Part shown: piece after piece, positions 17,821-24,901 of the stretch
How the letters are laid out: every line of letters starts with the position of its first letter
Position numbering within the stretch: the first letter of the stretch is position 1
Source of the DNA: Prolixibacteraceae bacterium
Lineage (GTDB): Bacteria > Bacteroidota > Bacteroidia > Bacteroidales > Prolixibacteraceae
Length of the DNA: 33,677 nucleotides
Assembly (NCBI GenBank): GCA_016938055.1
Contig: JAFGVJ010000206.1
Location: 1 to 33,677, forward strand
Reading direction: 5' to 3'
Notes under the pieces: model-generated
Database searches by the model: none
Told to the model about the DNA's origin: nothing
What the model saw: only the letters and a program-made list of their open reading frames with translations
Translations under genes and position numbers: made by a program

Positions 17821-20811
17821 TTATTCTATTTTGATTCTATAGAAGGATGTGCTGGTGGTCACAAAAAGTTCGTTTTTGTCTTTTCCACCAATGGCCATGG
17901 AATTCACCCGTTCGTTAGGGTTAAGGTGTTTGATTTCATTGCCAGCCGTGTCGAATACGATAATCTGACCTTCGGCCAGGTAGAAGTTTCCATTCCGGTC
18001 TGTTACGTTGCTATATTCTCCCCTTGCCATTTTCTTTTGCATGTTGGTGAGCTTCCCATCAGCTCCCACATTCAATTGGTAGGTGATTTTAGGATCCTCG
18101 TGCGTAATAAAAACAGGGTCGCTTTGACCGGGTGTTACGGCCACTAACTGTACAGAGCGGCCTAAGTCGTAGGTTTCCGGCACAATGGTCACACCATCGG
18201 GGGCCAGAAAGCTGGTTTTGGGCATGCCTAACACCACATTTTCAAAGTCGCTCCGCCAACGATGTGTTGGGTAGATGACGCGTTCAACATGATGGGCATC
18301 TTCCGTATTGATTCTCTTCAAAGGTTCCATATCGTCAGGTTGATCGGGATTGATCGCATAAGCCAAGGTGGCCCATCCTCCATTCCCCCAACCGCTGTAC
18401 ATCGGGTTATCGTCGGGCAGTTTTTCAACGCTTTCCTGTTCGCCGTTTACCAGTAATCCCGGTTGAGGGTCGTAGCGACAGATCACCAACAGGTTGTCCC
18501 TGGTATCCACCGCAAGCGAGAATGGTTTGTACGGATAATCGGCATACAGTTCAAGGGCATTGGTTGTTACATCCCATTTGTAAATCCGTTTACGCTGATG
18601 TTCGCAAAAATAAACGTTGCCTTTACTATCGGCCACTGCTCCGGTGGCGAATTCATATCCGTATCCTACCTTTACCGGTACATCTGTCTGTTCTTGTAAA
18701 TTTCTTCGGGAAAGTTCATTACCCGTTATTGTTGCCCGGGCAAAATCACCCGGATAGATGGCGAGCTGCTTATTCATATCGTATACTGTAATTCCCGGCA
18801 GATGTAATACCTGTGTCCATGAGCGCATATTTCTGAAATCGATGTTGGATGAGTTCGCAACTTTTATGCCCCATTCACGGGGTGTATTCACCCGAATAAC
18901 GCGATACATCCAGAAGTTGGCAAACAACAAATTGTTACAAGCGTTCATTTCAAGCGTTTGGCATTCCTGGCCTTCGCGGCTTTCTTCCTCAAATTGGAAG
19001 GCGTAGAATTTCCAGTTCGAAACCTTGTAGAGCCGGCATTCCTGCCGCACATGATGTTCGAGCGACATGGCATAAACCCTCCCCGGGGTACTTGTATTGC
19101 TTACATAGAACCCGGTTCCGGCATAGGTGCTGGCTGTCCAAATGTCTTTAAAGATTCCACCTCCGTTGTTGGTGACCCACAAACTCCAATACTGATTGTC
19201 CCAGGCCAGGTCTTTACCCTCGGCATATACAGGTGAAACAGGAGCACTGATTTTCCGGTCTCTTCGTTGACGTTCGGGTTCCTCTCCGGGTTTGAACATG
19301 GTGCCGTGACCACCAACGAATTTCACATCGTTCACCAGTGAGCCTTCGCCGGCCATCCATTTTAAGCCAACCGCCCGGTAGTTATAGCCACCGGTGTTGA
19401 TTCCTATTCCATTCACTATATCATTGCCTCCTTCCGACGATTCGAGCAGGGGAACGGGTGCCCCAAATCCGCTGAATGCCGGTTCGCTTTCCTTCAGCAT
19501 GATCTGGGTGGCAAAGGGATGCAGGCCAATTAGTTTGGTACCCTTTGCCATTTTCAAGGTTTCAGTAATGCGGTACCAGCCGGTAGGTACATAAATATTT
19601 TGATGTTCGGCAATGGCCTTTTTAAATACTTCGGTATCGTCGGTTTCACCATCGCCTTTGGCGCCAAGTTCACGAATGTTTACCCAGGAATTCATGACCG
19701 GTAAGGATGGAATGATTTTCGCCAAATGAGCCGGAACATCGTTGACCGGTTCAATTTTACTGTTGATTCGATATTCAGGGTTGTCGGTCATATCGTCCAT
19801 CACCAGGCCGCTTGTAAAATCTTCGATCAGATAGAGCTTGCCTTTCCCTTCTATACTTTTGTTGCTTTTTATGAAATGTACGGCAAGCGGAACGTCCTTA
19901 CAGGCAATGTTGATCAGGTTCACCTGATTGGTGGCGATTTCTTCCCCTCCAACTACCACTCCTGTGCCCACCGTCTCGAAAAGGCAGTCTTCCATGAACA
20001 AGCGATCGGGCACATCTTCCTGAAGTTCCACAGCAACAGGAGCATTTTTCACCTGCATGGCCACAATGGTCATACCGGTGTTCCGACTAATGACGGCAGC
20101 TTTTCGCTGACCTTCGAAATAAAGATCGACCATCATCATGGGCCAGCCCGGTGAAGTCCGGGCAGTGGTGATTCCGTATTCACCACCATAAAATTTCAAA
20201 TCTTCAATTTCGTTACCCAGATCGTATATTCCGGCTAATCCATCCCCGATGTAGAAGTTACAATGGCTCACAAAGCCGTGTTGGGCAAAGTGGGTGCGCA
20301 GCGCAATGGCTTTGGGATTTCCTTCTTCAATTCGAAAATCGATGTTCGAAATGGCGCTGTAAAAAGTACCGGCTCCTGCATCACGAGGTTCCTGCCCTTC
20401 TTCCACCAAGCGGTCGATAAACCAAAACATGTAATTCTGTTCCACTTGATAACCTTGTGTTTTAGCGCCCAGTATAAATTCGGGCCTTTTTTCACCATAG
20501 CCAATTAATCGAATGGCTTTGGGTACATAAATGGTTTTGCTGATAAGATACTTTCCCTCGGGAATAAACAGAATGCCAAAATTCTGGTTGGTTTTTAGCT
20601 TGTTAATAGCTTTCTGTAGTTCATCGGAGACATCGGTTGTGCCATCGGCTTTGATTTGAAAATGCTCAGCAGTAAAATACACGGCTCCGGGGTCGTTTGG
20701 TTTCATCTCATAAACTGACTGAGCAGTACCGTGAAAACCAAATAATAATAGCCAGAAAAGGGCAATACAATTCAACACGAATTGTTTATGATTGCTTAGA
20801 TAAGTATGCAT
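17821..20811 (-). CDS. Secreted protein with two pectate-lyase-like beta-helix domains and a C-terminal propeller
   Basis: A 996-residue protein with an N-terminal signal sequence (hydrophobic 11-26, likely cleavage after FHGTAQ). A first beta-helix starts with the typical FQIKADGTTDVSDELQKAIN (about 51-70) and LFIPEGKYLIS. A second starts with ELGAKGDGETDDTEVFKKAI (381-400) and IYVPTGWYRI. Two tandem helices of this type are the layout of GH55 exo-beta-1,3-glucanases and related pectate lyase superfamily proteins (family knowledge). The last 290 residues read like an SMP-30/NHL-type propeller (AVADSKGNVYFCEHQRKRIYKW, FSLAVDTRDNLLVICRYD, VTDRNGNFYLAEGQIIVFD). It probably acts on a polysaccharide outside the cell, but I cannot confirm catalytic residues. 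It is convergent with lpxA. Confidence 0.8.
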   Translation of the reverse strand: MHTYLSNHKQFVLNCIALFWLLLFGFHGTAQSVYEMKPNDPGAVYFTAEHFQIKADGTTDVSDELQKAINKLKTNQNFGILFIPEGKYLISKTIYVPKAIRLIGYGEKRPEFILGAKTQGYQVEQNYMFWFIDRLVEEGQEPRDAGAGTFYSAISNIDFRIEEGNPKAIALRTHFAQHGFVSHCNFYIGDGLAGIYDLGNEIEDLKFYGGEYGITTARTSPGWPMMMVDLYFEGQRKAAVISRNTGMTIVAMQVKNAPVAVELQEDVPDRLFMEDCLFETVGTGVVVGGEEIATNQVNLINIACKDVPLAVHFIKSNKSIEGKGKLYLIEDFTSGLVMDDMTDNPEYRINSKIEPVNDVPAHLAKIIPSLPVMNSWVNIRELGAKGDGETDDTEVFKKAIAEHQNIYVPTGWYRITETLKMAKGTKLIGLHPFATQIMLKESEPAFSGFGAPVPLLESSEGGNDIVNGIGINTGGYNYRAVGLKWMAGEGSLVNDVKFVGGHGTMFKPGEEPERQRRDRKISAPVSPVYAEGKDLAWDNQYWSLWVTNNGGGIFKDIWTASTYAGTGFYVSNTSTPGRVYAMSLEHHVRQECRLYKVSNWKFYAFQFEEESREGQECQTLEMNACNNLLFANFWMYRVIRVNTPREWGIKVANSSNIDFRNMRSWTQVLHLPGITVYDMNKQLAIYPGDFARATITGNELSRRNLQEQTDVPVKVGYGYEFATGAVADSKGNVYFCEHQRKRIYKWDVTTNALELYADYPYKPFSLAVDTRDNLLVICRYDPQPGLLVNGEQESVEKLPDDNPMYSGWGNGGWATLAYAINPDQPDDMEPLKRINTEDAHHVERVIYPTHRWRSDFENVVLGMPKTSFLAPDGVTIVPETYDLGRSVQLVAVTPGQSDPVFITHEDPKITYQLNVGADGKLTNMQKKMARGEYSNVTDRNGNFYLAEGQIIVFDTAGNEIKHLNPNERVNSMAIGGKDKNELFVTTSTSFYRIKIE

Positions 20812-20864
20812 AGCATCAGGTTAAAGGTTTAGATGCTGAAAGATATCATCTTTTCAGGAAAGAA

Positions 20865-20896
20865 GGGAACCGTTCTCCCAAAAAAGAACGGTTCCC
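20865..20896 (-). terminator. Hairpin between peptidase and beta-helix gene
   Basis: Perfect 12-base arms GGGAACCGTTCT / AGAACGGTTCCC enclose an eight-base loop. It lies downstream of the DPP III-like gene and 54 bases before the beta-helix gene start. On the reverse strand TTCTTTCC follows, so termination is plausible but the T-run is weak. Confidence 0.6.
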
Positions 20897-20930
20897 TTCG
20901 TAAGTTGTACTTTATGGTCCAACAGATATT

Positions 20931-20974
20931 AAAAGTTGTCGGACAGAAAAGTTGTCGGACAGGAATGTCCGACA
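20931..20974. repeat. Duplicated 16-base unit plus TGTCGGACA palindrome
   Basis: AAAAGTTGTCGGACAG occurs twice in perfect tandem (20931-20946, 20947-20962). The second copy forms a perfect nine-base inverted repeat with TGTCCGACA at 20966-20974 around a four-base loop. It lies ten bases past the peptidase stop codon. It may serve as a terminator and looks like a dispersed-repeat family member. Confidence 0.75.
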
Positions 20975-20983
20975 TACAAGGAT

Positions 20984-23023
20984 TCAATTAACATTGGGTA
21001 GCCACGAATGTTCTTTTGAATAGCGCAGCATTTGTTCGGTATAAGCCTCGGTGTAGTCCAGGGTGATGTTGGTGATGTTTCCATCAGCATCTTTTTCCAC
21101 CACATATTTGGGATTTACGAAACCGCTGTAGGGAGCCAGGTTCAGTGTGGCATATCGTTCGAGCACTTCGTCGTGCAGGGTGCGGTCAATCTTCACAGCA
21201 TAAGTTTCAACCAAAAGTTTTGCAGCATCAAAATCACCTTCCGACTTTACACGCTGAATCTCAGAAAGTAGTTGGCCAAAAAGTGTTTGGAGTTTTTTGT
21301 AATCGTTTACTACGAAATAGGTTTTCCCATCTTTTACTTTTTGCTCAATTACATTTTCGGTTTGTCCTTTTTCGTAAACCCATTTTGAAATTAACTGCCG
21401 GTTGCGCATGTGGGCCTGTTCCACATCGTCGCCGGGTTTAATCCGGGTAAGCTGGGTCATTAAACCATTACGGATGTAATCGTCGTAAGCGGCTTTGTAG
21501 GCTTCGGCATCGGGCAACAAACCCAGTTCTACCATTTTGCTGTCGCCCATGTAATAAAGGGCAAAAAGGTCGGCACGGGATTCTTCAATGGATGCTCCGT
21601 AAGCTTTGAGCTCGTCGCCATTCACACCAGGCAGCAGTTGCCCCGAACCATGTCCAAGGCACTCGTGCAGGTCGGTGTGCAGGTTATCGGCCTGGAAGCC
21701 ATATTGGTGTTGCCGCTGAATTTCTTCTTCCGAGTAGCAAAATTCTTCGAGGAACCCATTGCCTTCAGCGGCCCTGTCGTAAGCGTAAGTGATGTTTTCG
21801 ATGGTCACCGATTTTGAACCATGGTCGCGGCGAATCCAGTCGGCATTGGGAAGGTTAATGCCAATGGGTGTGGCCGGGTAGCAGTCGCCTCCCAGCATGG
21901 CCGCTGTAATAACTTTTGCCGTAACACCTTTCACGGTTTCTTTTTTGAAACGCGGATCAACCGGCGAATGGTCCTCGAACCACTGTGCATTGCTGCTAAT
22001 TATTTCTGTACGTTTGGTGGCTTCTATGTTTTTAAAGTTCACCACACTTTCCCAGCTGGCTTTCAAACCCAGCGGATCGCCGTAGGTTTCGATGAAACCG
22101 TTCACAAAATCAATGTGCGAGTTTTGATCGGCCAGCCAGGCCACGTTGTATTGGTCAAAGGTTTTCAAATCGCCGGTTTGGTAGTATTCAATCAGGAGTG
22201 AGATGACTTTGGCTTGTTGGTCGTTTTCGGCTACAGCGAGTGCTTTTTCGAGCCAGTACACAATTTTTTCGATGGCCGGTGAATAAGTACCACCCACTTT
22301 CCATACCTTTTCCACCAGTTTCCCATCTACCTTTTCCAGACGGCTGTTCAGGCCATAGGATACGGGTTCCTGATCGTTGGGATCTTTCAGGGCGGCATAA
22401 AATGCTTCGGCTTCGACTTGAGTAACACCTTCGCCCCAATAGTTGTTGGCCGAGGTGAGCAAGAGGTCCTGGCCGTCTGCCTGGTTCACCCGCTTGGCTT
22501 CAAAAGCAGGATCGAACATGAGAGGCACCAGGGTTTTGACAATTTCGTTTTTTGAAACCGGGAACTTTTCTTCGGCTACATCTTGCAGTAAGGTGCTGAA
22601 GTAATCGAGGCTGAAACCAGGCAAAAACTTATCGGTGGAATAGTGGTGATGAATGCCGTTGGAGAACCATACCCTTTTGAGGTAGATTTCGAAGGCTTTG
22701 AAATCTTCGTTTTCGCGCTCACCCGAATAGTTTTCGTAAATGGCTTCGAGGGTTCGGCGGATGGCCAGGTTGTGGCGGTTGTTCTGGTCGAACATGATGT
22801 CGCGGCCCTCGATGGCTGCCTGCGACAGGTAATACACCAGTTCCTTTTGCTGAAGCGTGAGTTCATCGAAACCCAGCACAGGATAACGAAGTATCTTCAG
22901 GTCGGCAAACTGTTCAACAAAGAACTGAAAATCATCGGTTTTATCGGCTTCTTTCGGAGCAGGAGTGTTACAACTCATCATGGTACTCAACATTAAAATG
23001 AAAAGGGATGAAACGTATTTCAT
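20984..23023 (-). CDS. Dipeptidyl peptidase III-like zinc lipoprotein (family M49)
   Basis: A 679-residue metallopeptidase of family M49, which removes dipeptides from the N-terminus of short peptides. The zinc motif HECLGH is at 453-458, and the second motif EESRAD (480-485) supplies the Glu ligand (Glu481) with the same 23-residue spacing I recall for the Bacteroides DPP III. The N-terminus is a lipoprotein signal (MKYVSSLFILMLSTMMSC, Cys18), although the lipobox MMSC is not ideal, so the protein is probably anchored to a membrane facing the periplasm or outside. Length fits the Bacteroidetes branch of the family. A -7 element TACTTTTG lies about 40 bases upstream of the ATG. Confidence 0.93.
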   Translation of the reverse strand: MKYVSSLFILMLSTMMSCNTPAPKEADKTDDFQFFVEQFADLKILRYPVLGFDELTLQQKELVYYLSQAAIEGRDIMFDQNNRHNLAIRRTLEAIYENYSGERENEDFKAFEIYLKRVWFSNGIHHHYSTDKFLPGFSLDYFSTLLQDVAEEKFPVSKNEIVKTLVPLMFDPAFEAKRVNQADGQDLLLTSANNYWGEGVTQVEAEAFYAALKDPNDQEPVSYGLNSRLEKVDGKLVEKVWKVGGTYSPAIEKIVYWLEKALAVAENDQQAKVISLLIEYYQTGDLKTFDQYNVAWLADQNSHIDFVNGFIETYGDPLGLKASWESVVNFKNIEATKRTEIISSNAQWFEDHSPVDPRFKKETVKGVTAKVITAAMLGGDCYPATPIGINLPNADWIRRDHGSKSVTIENITYAYDRAAEGNGFLEEFCYSEEEIQRQHQYGFQADNLHTDLHECLGHGSGQLLPGVNGDELKAYGASIEESRADLFALYYMGDSKMVELGLLPDAEAYKAAYDDYIRNGLMTQLTRIKPGDDVEQAHMRNRQLISKWVYEKGQTENVIEQKVKDGKTYFVVNDYKKLQTLFGQLLSEIQRVKSEGDFDAAKLLVETYAVKIDRTLHDEVLERYATLNLAPYSGFVNPKYVVEKDADGNITNITLDYTEAYTEQMLRYSKEHSWLPNVN

Positions 23024-23063
23024 GGGTCAGTAGTTTAATCAATAACTGTTTAAATTCGCGTTC

Positions 23064-23071
23064 CAAAAGTA
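23064..23071 (-). promoter_or_regulatory. Candidate -7 element for DPP III-like gene
   Basis: TACTTTTG on the reverse strand matches TAnnTTTG, 41 bases before the ATG. No TTG is present at the expected upstream distance, so support is partial. Confidence 0.45.
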
Positions 23072-23132
23072 ACAGAAAAATGGGAATTAATTGTCATGAA
23101 GAGCTACGGAGTAAATTTGAATGTTACCAAAA

Positions 23133-23174
23133 CAATTGTTTTCCACCGCTTTCAATTGTTTTCAATAGTTTTCC
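23133..23174. repeat. Three near-identical 11-12 base repeats in divergent promoter region
   Basis: CAATTGTTTTC occurs at 23133 and 23153, with a one-base variant CAATAGTTTTC at 23163 (spacings of 20 and 10 bases). The first copy extends to the palindrome AAAACAATTGTTTT. The periods of about one and two helical turns suggest binding sites on one face of DNA, but no regulator is known. Confidence 0.45.
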
Positions 23175-23194
23175 TCAGTATCAAGCTGTTTTAT

Positions 23195-23202
23195 TAACTT
23201 CG
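23195..23202 (+). promoter_or_regulatory. Candidate -7 element for DUF6922/AbiEii pair
   Basis: TAACTTCG, one base off TAnnTTTG, ends five bases before the DUF6922 ATG at 23207. If it is used, transcription would start at or next to the ATG, producing a leaderless mRNA. The same octamer lies before the PemK-type toxin module. Confidence 0.4.
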
Positions 23203-23206
23203 CAAC

Positions 23207-23509
23207 ATGAAGCAGCAAAATAAGCCCATTTTTAACAAGCGCATTTTCTGGGATGTGAACTTTGAACAGATTGATTACGATGGCAAAGCCAGTTTTGTGA
23301 TCGAGCGGGTGTTCGAACGGGGCGATGTGGAGGACATCCGCCAGTGCAGGCGTTATTATGGTGATGAAAAAGTGACATTGGCCCTGTTGAATGCACGGTT
23401 TCTGCCACTTCACACCATCTATTTTGCAAGTGCAGTTGTTGGTGAACCAATTGAAAAATTCAGATGCTACAAACTAAGACAATTGAACCCGGAACTCTTT
23501 CCGTATTAA
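23207..23509 (+). CDS. DUF6922 domain protein, probable partner/antitoxin of AbiEii-like gene
   Basis: A 100-residue protein whose IFWDVNFEQIDYDGKASFVIERVFERG and following DVEDIRQCRRYYGDEKV match the DUF6922 pattern (recognised by eye). Its function is not established. The gene overlaps the next by 46 bases in another frame, so the two are translated together, and it occupies the place of an antitoxin upstream of a nucleotidyltransferase toxin. The antitoxin role is inference from this layout. Base composition is like the host (about 60% G+C in 23281-23340), in contrast to the partner gene. Confidence 0.82.
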   Translation: MKQQNKPIFNKRIFWDVNFEQIDYDGKASFVIERVFERGDVEDIRQCRRYYGDEKVTLALLNARFLPLHTIYFASAVVGEPIEKFRCYKLRQLNPELFPY

Positions 23510-24090
23510 AGGAACTGATGGCGCTTCCTGCTCTATACCAGTTTTCGCTGGTTGGAGGGACTGCTTTGGCTTTAAAATTTGGTCACCGTAGTTCAGTTGA
23601 TTTAGATTTGTTTGTTCATGAAAAATTTGATCATAAGCCCATTGTGGTTTCTTTTGAACAAGTATATGGAGATCGATTTGAATATAAACAACAAAATACG
23701 CAGTTTGGTATTTTTTGTTTTATTGACCAAGTTAAAGTTGACATTGTTCACTACCCTCATCAACCAATTAAAGCAGTAGAGAATATTGAAGGTATAAGAA
23801 TGTATCACGATGCTGATATTGCCGCAATGAAAATTCAGGCCATACTGGGGAGAGGTAAGAAGAAGGATTTCTGGGATTTACACGAATTGTTAAAACATTA
23901 TTCACTTCAACAAATAATTGATTGGCATAAGATGAAATTTCCCAGTCAAATGTTGGCCATAAGCATCCCACATGCCATCACCTATTTTGTTGATGCCGAC
24001 GAGAGCGAAACTCCTGTCAGTTTTATGGGTCAAACCTGGGACCAAATCAAACAAAATATCAGCCAAACGGTGAGTGATTACCTGAAATAA
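23464..24090 (+). CDS. AbiEii/AbiGii-like nucleotidyltransferase toxin
   Basis: A 208-residue protein of the nucleotidyltransferase AbiEii family. The catalytic signature is present as GGTALALKFGHRSSVDLDLF (residues 31-50: GG, then the D-x-D pair), with a later VKVDIVHYP providing the third carboxylate and a DIAAMKIQAILGRGKKKDFWDL stretch (split here by its Asp/Lys pattern) typical of the family. Known AbiEii toxins modify tRNA or other targets by NTP transfer and cause growth arrest or phage exclusion; the target here is unknown. It is shorter than classical AbiEii (about 300). Central bases fall to about 28% G+C, suggesting acquisition. A small GCCTGTTTTTAAAAAGGC stem follows the stop, at the end of the convergent DUF4249 gene. 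Confidence 0.9.
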   Translation: MLQTKTIEPGTLSVLKELMALPALYQFSLVGGTALALKFGHRSSVDLDLFVHEKFDHKPIVVSFEQVYGDRFEYKQQNTQFGIFCFIDQVKVDIVHYPHQPIKAVENIEGIRMYHDADIAAMKIQAILGRGKKKDFWDLHELLKHYSLQQIIDWHKMKFPSQMLAISIPHAITYFVDADESETPVSFMGQTWDQIKQNISQTVSDYLK

Positions 24091-24098
24091 GCCTGTTT

Positions 24099-24899
24099 TT
24101 AAAAAGGCAACTTCCCTACAAAAAAAGTATCGATATCGGTAGCCCAGGCTGCAAAAATCCCGAACACTTCATCGGGCATGTTGGAAACCGGGTTTCCGGG
24201 CGCAATGGCATTGAACGATCCGCCCAGGTTTTCGGTGAGCCCGCCATAATAGTCGTAGGTAGCCTTATTGAGGTGGCGTAGCTCGGTGATGACTGTATCG
24301 CCGGGGGCGTATGTCTTAAAGTAGATGGGCATGCTAATGAGCCCGTCTTTCCCAAAGGTATCGTCCACCACGTAAAAGGTTTGGTAATCGTTTTCGCCGG
24401 GACTGTAAACCAGCAGTCGGAAAAAGTTGTCTTCGCCCACACGGTCGAGCACGTTCACGAAAACGTTCAAACTGTCGGGGGAGTTGTCGAAAGGGTTGGG
24501 AACAAACACCACGCTGGTAATGTCCACTTTGGGCGGCATTTTTGCTGAAACTTCCACCAACTGATCACCGTTTTCAATTTCCAGTTTGTAGCTTTCGCCA
24601 TATTGGGCCTGCAGGTTTTTTGAAAAGTATCTGTCACCGATCAATGTCAACTGTTCGCTTTCGCCGGTACTTTCAACCGTAAGGCTGACCGTGGCATTGG
24701 TGATCCGGTTGGAATCGGGGACATCGTAAAAGCCCTGGCTGTAGGATAGAATCACTTCTCCCATGGGTTCACTGTTGCTAATGCGTGCTTCTACCACCAG
24801 CTTTTTCTCGATGGAATCCAGGTCGAGCACCACCTCTTCTTCGCAGGCAGCAAAGAAAAAGGATAGCAGGATCATTGGTAAATATTTCGTTTTCATCAT
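24099..24899 (-). CDS. DUF4249 family lipoprotein
   Basis: A 266-residue outer-membrane-associated lipoprotein. The signal MMKTKYLPMILLSFFFAAC ends in a good lipobox (FAAC, Cys19), followed directly by EEEVVLDLD, the usual start of DUF4249 proteins, with LVVEARISNSEP and a beta-rich body. Such proteins occur next to TonB-dependent receptors in Bacteroidetes, as here: the receptor gene ends two bases upstream of the ATG. A role as a surface partner of the receptor is inferred from context; the family has no established biochemical function. Its 3' end almost touches the convergent AbiEii-like gene (eight bases). Confidence 0.88.
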   Translation of the reverse strand: MMKTKYLPMILLSFFFAACEEEVVLDLDSIEKKLVVEARISNSEPMGEVILSYSQGFYDVPDSNRITNATVSLTVESTGESEQLTLIGDRYFSKNLQAQYGESYKLEIENGDQLVEVSAKMPPKVDITSVVFVPNPFDNSPDSLNVFVNVLDRVGEDNFFRLLVYSPGENDYQTFYVVDDTFGKDGLISMPIYFKTYAPGDTVITELRHLNKATYDYYGGLTENLGGSFNAIAPGNPVSNMPDEVFGIFAAWATDIDTFFVGKLPF

Positions 24900-24901
24900 T
24901 T

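Noticed and set aside
24091-24108. Short stem GCCTGTTTTTAAAAAGGC between AbiEii-like and DUF4249 genes as a terminator
   Set aside because: The stem is imperfect and mostly A-T pairs; too weak to list as a feature.
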